NCBI GenBank assembly: GCA_001897535.1
Contig: MKTC01000016.1
Location: 214,458 to 278,457, forward strand
Length of the DNA: 64,000 bases
Source of the DNA: Bacteroidetes bacterium 37-13
Lineage (GTDB): Bacteria > Bacteroidota > Bacteroidia > Chitinophagales > LD1
Direction of reading: 5' to 3'
The translations under genes were made by a program, and so were the position numbers. Of the stretch, positions 58,813 through 64,000 are shown piece after piece; position 1 is the stretch's first letter, and each line of letters opens with the position of its first letter. The notes under the pieces are model-generated. The model saw only the letters and a program-made list of their open reading frames with translations, was not told the DNA's origin and made no database searches.

Positions 58813-61800
58813 TTATTTTTTCACAAAAATGGTGGTCGTTCTATAGTTTGATGAAGAGTAGGTTAAGTAATAAATTCCGTTTGTGAGTTTTGAAATCTCT
58901 ATTTGTTTCAATACTTCACTTTGAGTTAAGTTTTCAGCAACTACAACTTGGCCAAGCACATTAGTAATTGAAATATTTCCCGCTTCATTTATCGTAGTTG
59001 AAATTTTAACCCAAATACTTTCTGAAGATGGATTTGGATAAACTTCAACACGTGTGTTATTTGTAATGCCTGCAATGGAAGAAACAGCAGGATTTACCAA
59101 GCTATCAACAGCAATAGCTTTGCAGCCATTTGCATCTGTTGCAGTAACAGAATAAGTTCCGGCACCTAAAGCTGAATTAACGGCTGTAGTTGCGCCATTG
59201 CTCCACTCTAAAGTAATTGGTGTGCCGCTTCCGGTTGCTGTTGCAGTTAAAGAACCATCAGTTGTGCCAATAGCAGAAGGTTGTATTTTTGAAGTAATTG
59301 AAACTGCTAAATCACTGCTATCAGAAACAGTTGCAATAGCAGAAGCGGTGCAACCTAAACTATTGGTAACAGTTACCGAATATGTACCCGCAGCAAGATT
59401 GGTAATTGAACTACTTGAACCACCATTGCTCCAAGCGTAAGAAGAAATTGTAGTTGTGCCGCCTGTGATTGCGGTTGCGAAAGCACCTCCATTTGCTTGT
59501 CCGCATTTAGAAGCTGATGTGTTTATGGTTACGCTCAAAGTGCTTGGCTCATTATTTACAACGGCTGAAGTTTCATAAATACAGCCTTTAGAATCTGTAA
59601 CCGTTAAAATATAAGTTCCAGGCAATAATGAATCTATTGAAGCATCCGATTCTCCATTATTCCATTGGAAAGTATTGTTTCCGTTTCCTCCAGTTGCAGC
59701 AGCAGTTACACTTCCATTATTTAAACCACAAACTGCATTGGTAACGGTTGTTGTTGCAGAAAGTGCAGCTACCGGTTGCGAAATTTGCGCATTTGCCGTT
59801 GTAGTACAGCCTTTAGAATCTGTAACCGTTACAGTGTAAACGCCACTTGCTTTACTCACGATACTATCCTTGTTTCCTCCGCCAGTCCAAGCATAAGTAA
59901 ATGGAGAACTTCCGGAAGCTACAACTTTAGCCGAACCATCTTGTCCGGCAAAACAACTAACTGATTTAACTGTAGTAGTAGCAGTTGGTTTAGCATTTAC
60001 CGTAATAAAATTTGTCATAATAGAATCATCACTTCCGTTTGCATTAGAAGCAGTTAATTTTATGGTGTAGTTGCCTGCATTATTAAATGTAACTGTTGGG
60101 TTTTGTACATTTGAAGCTTGAGGTGTTGTGCCTAAGCCAAATGTCCAACTCCATGAAGTTGGATTACCAGTACTTTTATCAGTAAATGTTACTTGCTCGC
60201 CAACACAAATTGAAGTTTTACTCGCTATAAATTTAGCTACGATTGGCGTAGCTTGCTGTGAACACACCACAGGGTAAACCCAATGCGAAAATCCTGCATT
60301 GTATTGCGAATAGATTGCCGCATAAGAACCCCATGTGCCATCAGAATATTCTTCCCAGCCATAAAGCGAATCTTTGTATGCCGCATTATTCGATGTAGTA
60401 ATTAATGCAATTGTATCACCGGCTGTGGTTGGCAAAATTACGCCAACATAAAAGTTGCTTGTTACAGTTGGGCTCGTGTTAAACGGAACATAAGCCAATG
60501 TCCCATTCGGGTTTAGCAATTGCGAAAGAGGGAATGTTCCTGTTGCTAAAGGCGAAGCGCCAGGAGAACCACCTGTGCCTGAATTATCCCAAACCGCAAA
60601 AGTTACTGTTTTTGTACCCGGTGAAGCCGACTTGCCAATAAGACCAAAGTAAGCTCCCGAAACTGTTTTTGTAGTGTTATTCACAAAGCGTTCAGCTTTT
60701 GCTAAATCACCATCACTATTATTCCCCGATAAGTATCCTGTTCCAAATGGATAACTGTAAACGCCAGCAGTTGTATCGTTTGGCACATTCATTAAAGTAT
60801 CGCAGCCACTTCCACCTTGCGACTGATTTACTACTGTAATGTAAACTGTTTTTGTAACCGGAGTTGAACTTCCTGCTGTGTTTGTTGCAGTAAGCGTTAC
60901 GTTATATTGCCCAACTGTATTATAGGTAATTGTTGGATTTTGTGTAGTAGAAGTTCCTGGTGTGCCACCTGCAAAAGTCCAAGACCACGATGTAGGCGAA
61001 TTGGTAGAAAGGTCAGTAAATGAAACTGTGTTTCCAACTACAACTGTTGTGGGCGAACCAACAAAATCTGCTACTGGTTTCTGCGGAGTTTGCGGTGCAG
61101 CATTGTAAATATTGATATTGTCTAAATATAAATTATTACCATAATTATTTACACCTACAAATGCAAAACGAACAGAACTTTGTCCTGCAATACCTGTTGC
61201 AAGCGTTACAGAATCTGTTTTCCATTGTGATGAAGTGGGCGTAAAATTTGAAGTTGAAGTACCGCTTGTTGTGTTTAGTGAAGAGCCTCCCTTTTTCCAA
61301 AGTTGTGCCCAAGTACTTCCACAATCAGTAGAATAAAGTATTTGTAAAGAATCTTTTGAATTTGCAGAGTACGGAGCGTAAGCATAATCAAACTTTAAGC
61401 GCCCGCTGCTAATAGTACTAAAGTTATATGCAGGAGAAAGTAGCCAATCACGCTGCCCCGCAGCACCTGAATAGCTGTAACAATTAAAGAAAGCCGAAGC
61501 CGATGATTGTCCATAACCACTTGCAGAAGTAGTTCTTGCCCAAGTAATGCCTAAATCAGGATTATTGATACTCCAATCTGTAGGAGGAAATGTAGAAGAT
61601 TCAAAACCTTCGCTCATTGGAAGTGCTTTGCTTGCTAATACCGTAATGTAACCCGTTTTCACTTCTTGGTCATTTCCAATACCGTTTGTTGCCGTAAGTG
61701 TTACACTATAGTTACCTGCAGCTGGATAAGTAACCTGTGGGTTGGTTGCCGTAGAGGTAGCAGGATTTCCACCTTGAAAATTCCAAGTGTAAGTTAATGT

Positions 61801-62937
61801 AGCATTACCTGTACTTGCATTGGTAAATGTAACTTGTTGTCCTGCACAAATGGTTGTTTTGCTTGCACTAAAATCTGCCATTGGAGAGCCTGAGCTTTGG
61901 CAAGCATTATTATTAGTAACTAACGATGCGCGCGATGCAAAACCATAAGTATTAAATGGACTTGCAAAAGGTCCTCCATTCAATACTAAATTCATAAAAT
62001 TAGCTTGCTGCGTAGTAAACATCGTTGGGCAACTTGCGTAGTCCATAATGTTTTCTATCATATCGCCACTTGGTGAATTATTTGGACAAGAAGTTATTGC
62101 CTGACAATAAAAATTAGGCGCTTTTGAATCTGGTGTATCAGAAAAACCATCATCAGTATCAGGAAACACATTGCCACAAGCATTGCTTGAAAGTTCACCC
62201 CAAGCGTGTTCTAATCCTAAGTAGTGCCCTGCTTCATGCGAAGCCGCTCTACTTCCTCCACCAAAACCTAACTGATAATCTAATACGATACCATCTCTAT
62301 AATTTGTACCAGCCATTCCTGTAGTTGGCAAATACGCATATCCGGCAGTTCCACTGGTTGAGCTTCCACACAAATCTACAATCCAAATGTTCAAATATTT
62401 AGTTTGATTCCATGCAGCTTTTCCACCCGTAGAAGATTGTTTCATATCGTTTGGGTTTGAATCTGCACTAAAACAAGAAGCAGTAGTATTGGTACGCGTA
62501 ATACCTGTAGTTGAATTACCATTAGGATCAACCTTAGCTAAGCAAAATTCAATTTGTGCATCAGCAGCAAACTGCTTAAAATAAGTACGCGTTTGTGAAG
62601 CATAATTTGGATTTAGCAAACGAAAATCTTGTGTCATAAAATTTACCATTTGCTGAATATTTGCATCAGAAACTGCACTTTGTAAATTTGATGGCATAAC
62701 CACGTGCACCACTACTGGAATTGTTCTTACAGCCCTTGATGGGTTTTGATTTTGGTCGAGCAAACCTTGAGCGCGTAACTGTTCAAATTGCTGAATACGC
62801 ATTTGCATTGCATGCGCGTAATCAGGGTCGTGTTGTTTCATATATGCGTTTACAACTTCGTATCCGCAATGAAATTGTGCATTAGAATTTGCAAAAACAA
62901 ATGCAATAAAAAATACAAGTAAATAAATCTTTTTCAT
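58813..62937 (-). CDS. Giant secreted M43-type metalloprotease with PKD, anchor-J and SprB-like repeats, and T9SS sorting domain
   Basis: 1374 residues in this order: signal peptide (1-20), M43 catalytic domain (~70-335) with HEAGHYLGLEH (234-244) and ENIMDYASC, PKD domain 1 (~353-435), anchor-J/MAM-like module (~437-612), PKD 2 (~620-703), and an unassigned beta-rich domain (~715-890, CDTLMNVPNDTTAGV to VYPVVC). PKD 3 (~897-980) follows. Four tandem SprB-like repeats come next (~988-1285, each ending GTYxVTVTDxxGC, one with ATD). The protein ends with a type A sorting domain (1296-1374, VYPNPSSESIWV). SprB-type repeats are known from the gliding adhesin SprB; here they follow a protease, which suggests a surface-active enzyme with a sticky stalk. 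The upstream 150 bases are gene-free. Confidence 0.9.
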   Translation of the reverse strand: MKKIYLLVFFIAFVFANSNAQFHCGYEVVNAYMKQHDPDYAHAMQMRIQQFEQLRAQGLLDQNQNPSRAVRTIPVVVHVVMPSNLQSAVSDANIQQMVNFMTQDFRLLNPNYASQTRTYFKQFAADAQIEFCLAKVDPNGNSTTGITRTNTTASCFSADSNPNDMKQSSTGGKAAWNQTKYLNIWIVDLCGSSTSGTAGYAYLPTTGMAGTNYRDGIVLDYQLGFGGGSRAASHEAGHYLGLEHAWGELSSNACGNVFPDTDDGFSDTPDSKAPNFYCQAITSCPNNSPSGDMIENIMDYASCPTMFTTQQANFMNLVLNGGPFASPFNTYGFASRASLVTNNNACQSSGSPMADFSASKTTICAGQQVTFTNASTGNATLTYTWNFQGGNPATSTATNPQVTYPAAGNYSVTLTATNGIGNDQEVKTGYITVLASKALPMSEGFESSTFPPTDWSINNPDLGITWARTTSASGYGQSSASAFFNCYSYSGAAGQRDWLLSPAYNFSTISSGRLKFDYAYAPYSANSKDSLQILYSTDCGSTWAQLWKKGGSSLNTTSGTSTSNFTPTSSQWKTDSVTLATGIAGQSSVRFAFVGVNNYGNNLYLDNINIYNAAPQTPQKPVADFVGSPTTVVVGNTVSFTDLSTNSPTSWSWTFAGGTPGTSTTQNPTITYNTVGQYNVTLTATNTAGSSTPVTKTVYITVVNQSQGGSGCDTLMNVPNDTTAGVYSYPFGTGYLSGNNSDGDLAKAERFVNNTTKTVSGAYFGLIGKSASPGTKTVTFAVWDNSGTGGSPGASPLATGTFPLSQLLNPNGTLAYVPFNTSPTVTSNFYVGVILPTTAGDTIALITTSNNAAYKDSLYGWEEYSDGTWGSYAAIYSQYNAGFSHWVYPVVCSQQATPIVAKFIASKTSICVGEQVTFTDKSTGNPTSWSWTFGLGTTPQASNVQNPTVTFNNAGNYTIKLTASNANGSDDSIMTNFITVNAKPTATTTVKSVSCFAGQDGSAKVVASGSSPFTYAWTGGGNKDSIVSKASGVYTVTVTDSKGCTTTANAQISQPVAALSATTTVTNAVCGLNNGSVTAAATGGNGNNTFQWNNGESDASIDSLLPGTYILTVTDSKGCIYETSAVVNNEPSTLSVTINTSASKCGQANGGAFATAITGGTTTISSYAWSNGGSSSSITNLAAGTYSVTVTNSLGCTASAIATVSDSSDLAVSITSKIQPSAIGTTDGSLTATATGSGTPITLEWSNGATTAVNSALGAGTYSVTATDANGCKAIAVDSLVNPAVSSIAGITNNTRVEVYPNPSSESIWVKISTTINEAGNISITNVLGQVVVAENLTQSEVLKQIEISKLTNGIYYLTYSSSNYRTTTIFVKK

Positions 62938-63090
62938 CTATTTTTTTTGTCTGTTTACTAGTTTTAAAGTTGAAAATTAAACTGTATTTTATCGTAATAA
63001 ATCTTCTATAATTTTAGCACACTCAAAAATAAGCCGCCCAAAAGTATAAGAATGAAAAAAAACACCAAATATTTCAGCAGAACCTTTGGC

Positions 63091-64000
63091 TTACAGCTTG
63101 TTAAATCTTTTTACCATCTTCTTAGTTTCATTAAAAACTGATATAAAATACATACCTGAAGATAAGTTTGATACATCTAAAGTTGCATTTCTGTATGCTT
63201 CGGAATGCATCATTTCTTTGCCTGCAACATCTGTTATTTTAATATTGAAGTTTTCTAACGAACTTTCTATTCTTATTTTCTCGCTTAAAGGATTAGGAAA
63301 AAACCTAAAAAAATCACGCGTAATTTCTTGTGCTGAAGTATATAATTCAGGGTTTATGTTGATGTTATCTATGAAGAAATTATTCCCGTAATAATTAGTA
63401 AAATCTATTTTAAAACGAAAATCTTCTACTTGAAAACTTGAAGGAACTGCAACCTCAATCACTTTCCATTGAGAACTATCCATCGGCAAACTATTACTGT
63501 TTTGAATTTCCGCATTTATAGTTCTAAAGTTGGCACTCGTTCGCTTTAAAACACTACTCCAAGTTTTTCCGCAATCATTAGAAAAAAACACTTCTAAGGC
63601 ATCATTATTATTCCATTTTTTCTGCGAAAAACTATAAGTAAAATTCAACTTAGCATTTGGTGTGTTTTCTAAATTTATTGTTGGTGAAACCATTGAATTT
63701 TTTCCTGAGAAGTGGAGAGTATCGTTCAATAAAACACCTGCACATTTCAAACTTTTAAAACCAACACTTTGAAATAAATTTAGTTGTGTATTTTTATTTT
63801 CATTCAATAAAATAAGCTCTGAGTTTTCAATATTTCCTATTTGCTCAAAATCTTGTACAAATGTTTCTTGTGGCACAAAATTTGAAACCGAAATTTTAAG
63901 AGGATTACTCTGCAACCACACGCCATTCTTTGCAACTTTCAGCACTACACTCATTTCTCCTTCTGTAAAATATGCATACTTTGGATTTGTATCATTCACA
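63091..64000 (-). CDS. T9SS cargo protein, 5' end beyond the window
   Basis: The C-terminal ~303 residues of a larger secreted protein; the frame is open through the right edge of the window. It begins inside what looks like a PKD fold (YAYFTEGEMSVVLKVAKNG). An anchor-J/MAM-like module (~48-215 of the visible part) follows, with FSNDCGKTWSSVLKR and YGNNFFIDNINI, then a type A sorting domain (FFPNPLSEKIRI, SSGMYFISVF, basic tail KRFNKL). The same module order in the 1374-residue neighbour suggests a fourth M43-type protein, but the catalytic domain lies outside the window. Confidence 0.85.
   Translation of the reverse strand, partial: VNDTNPKYAYFTEGEMSVVLKVAKNGVWLQSNPLKISVSNFVPQETFVQDFEQIGNIENSELILLNENKNTQLNLFQSVGFKSLKCAGVLLNDTLHFSGKNSMVSPTINLENTPNAKLNFTYSFSQKKWNNNDALEVFFSNDCGKTWSSVLKRTSANFRTINAEIQNSNSLPMDSSQWKVIEVAVPSSFQVEDFRFKIDFTNYYGNNFFIDNININPELYTSAQEITRDFFRFFPNPLSEKIRIESSLENFNIKITDVAGKEMMHSEAYRNATLDVSNLSSGMYFISVFNETKKMVKRFNKL

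Noticed and set aside
1..64000. CRISPR arrays, tRNA or rRNA genes, insertion sequences
   Set aside because: I read the intergenic regions for cloverleaf-like arms, regularly spaced repeats and transposase genes and found none; short divergent tRNAs could still escape a reading by eye.

Overview
The window is chromosomal DNA of a low-GC Bacteroidota bacterium. The evidence is at least seven secreted proteins ending in a type IX secretion (T9SS) sorting domain, several promoters of the TAnnTTTG type, an almost complete lack of Shine-Dalgarno sites, and Bacteroidota-style housekeeping genes (malate:quinone oxidoreductase, class I aldolase, DivIC/FtsB-like protein, PKD and SprB-like adhesin modules). 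I see no rRNA, tRNA, CRISPR array, insertion sequence or prophage.

Layout. 1-3.6 kb (minus strand): dnaX, whose long tau form requires a -1 slip at a run of ten A, a T9SS cargo protein, and an S74-type tail-fibre-like protein with a frameshifting A8 run directly after its start codon. 3.7-6.6 kb: thyA, mqo and a small division protein. 6.8-11.8 kb: a secreted leucine-rich-repeat protein, a small membrane protein and two T9SS proteins. 12-14.7 kb: an alkaline-ceramidase-like membrane protein and ettA. 14.8-21.2 kb: nuoIJKLMN, the membrane half of complex I, followed by a Crp/Fnr regulator paired with a histidine-rich membrane protein (21.3-23.2 kb). 23.2-31.9 kb: an MFS transporter, an S1/P1-like phospholipase/nuclease, a palindrome-rich gene-free stretch, a large secreted fibre-like protein, two divergent response-regulator genes and an SSS symporter. 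32-36 kb: a co-directional group of HAD phosphatase, FNR-like reductase, acyltransferase and flavin reductase. 36-48.1 kb: mutS, acyl-CoA dehydrogenase, clpB, an RsmF-like rRNA methyltransferase, flavodoxin, class I aldolase, accD and thiolase. 48.1-48.5 kb: a gene-free stretch with three strong hairpins. 48.5-55.2 kb (minus): an OmpA-family porin, korB, the front half of a fused isobutyryl-CoA mutase (IcmF), fmt and rocD. 55.3-64 kb (minus): three consecutive M43-type metalloproteases with T9SS sorting domains and a fourth related, truncated cargo gene.

Together the genes describe an aerobic or facultative heterotroph with a quinone-linked respiratory chain (complex I, Mqo), fatty-acid synthesis and acyl-CoA metabolism (AccD, thiolase, acyl-CoA dehydrogenase, KorB, IcmF-like), and heavy investment in secreted proteins. 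The observations most worth following are the dnaX slippage site with its intact 187-codon extension, the A8 frameshift in the S74 gene, the IcmF half that ends three bases before an orphan korB, the ceramidase-like protein whose putative zinc ligands match the spacing of eukaryotic ACER3, and the Crp/Fnr plus histidine-rich membrane protein pair.
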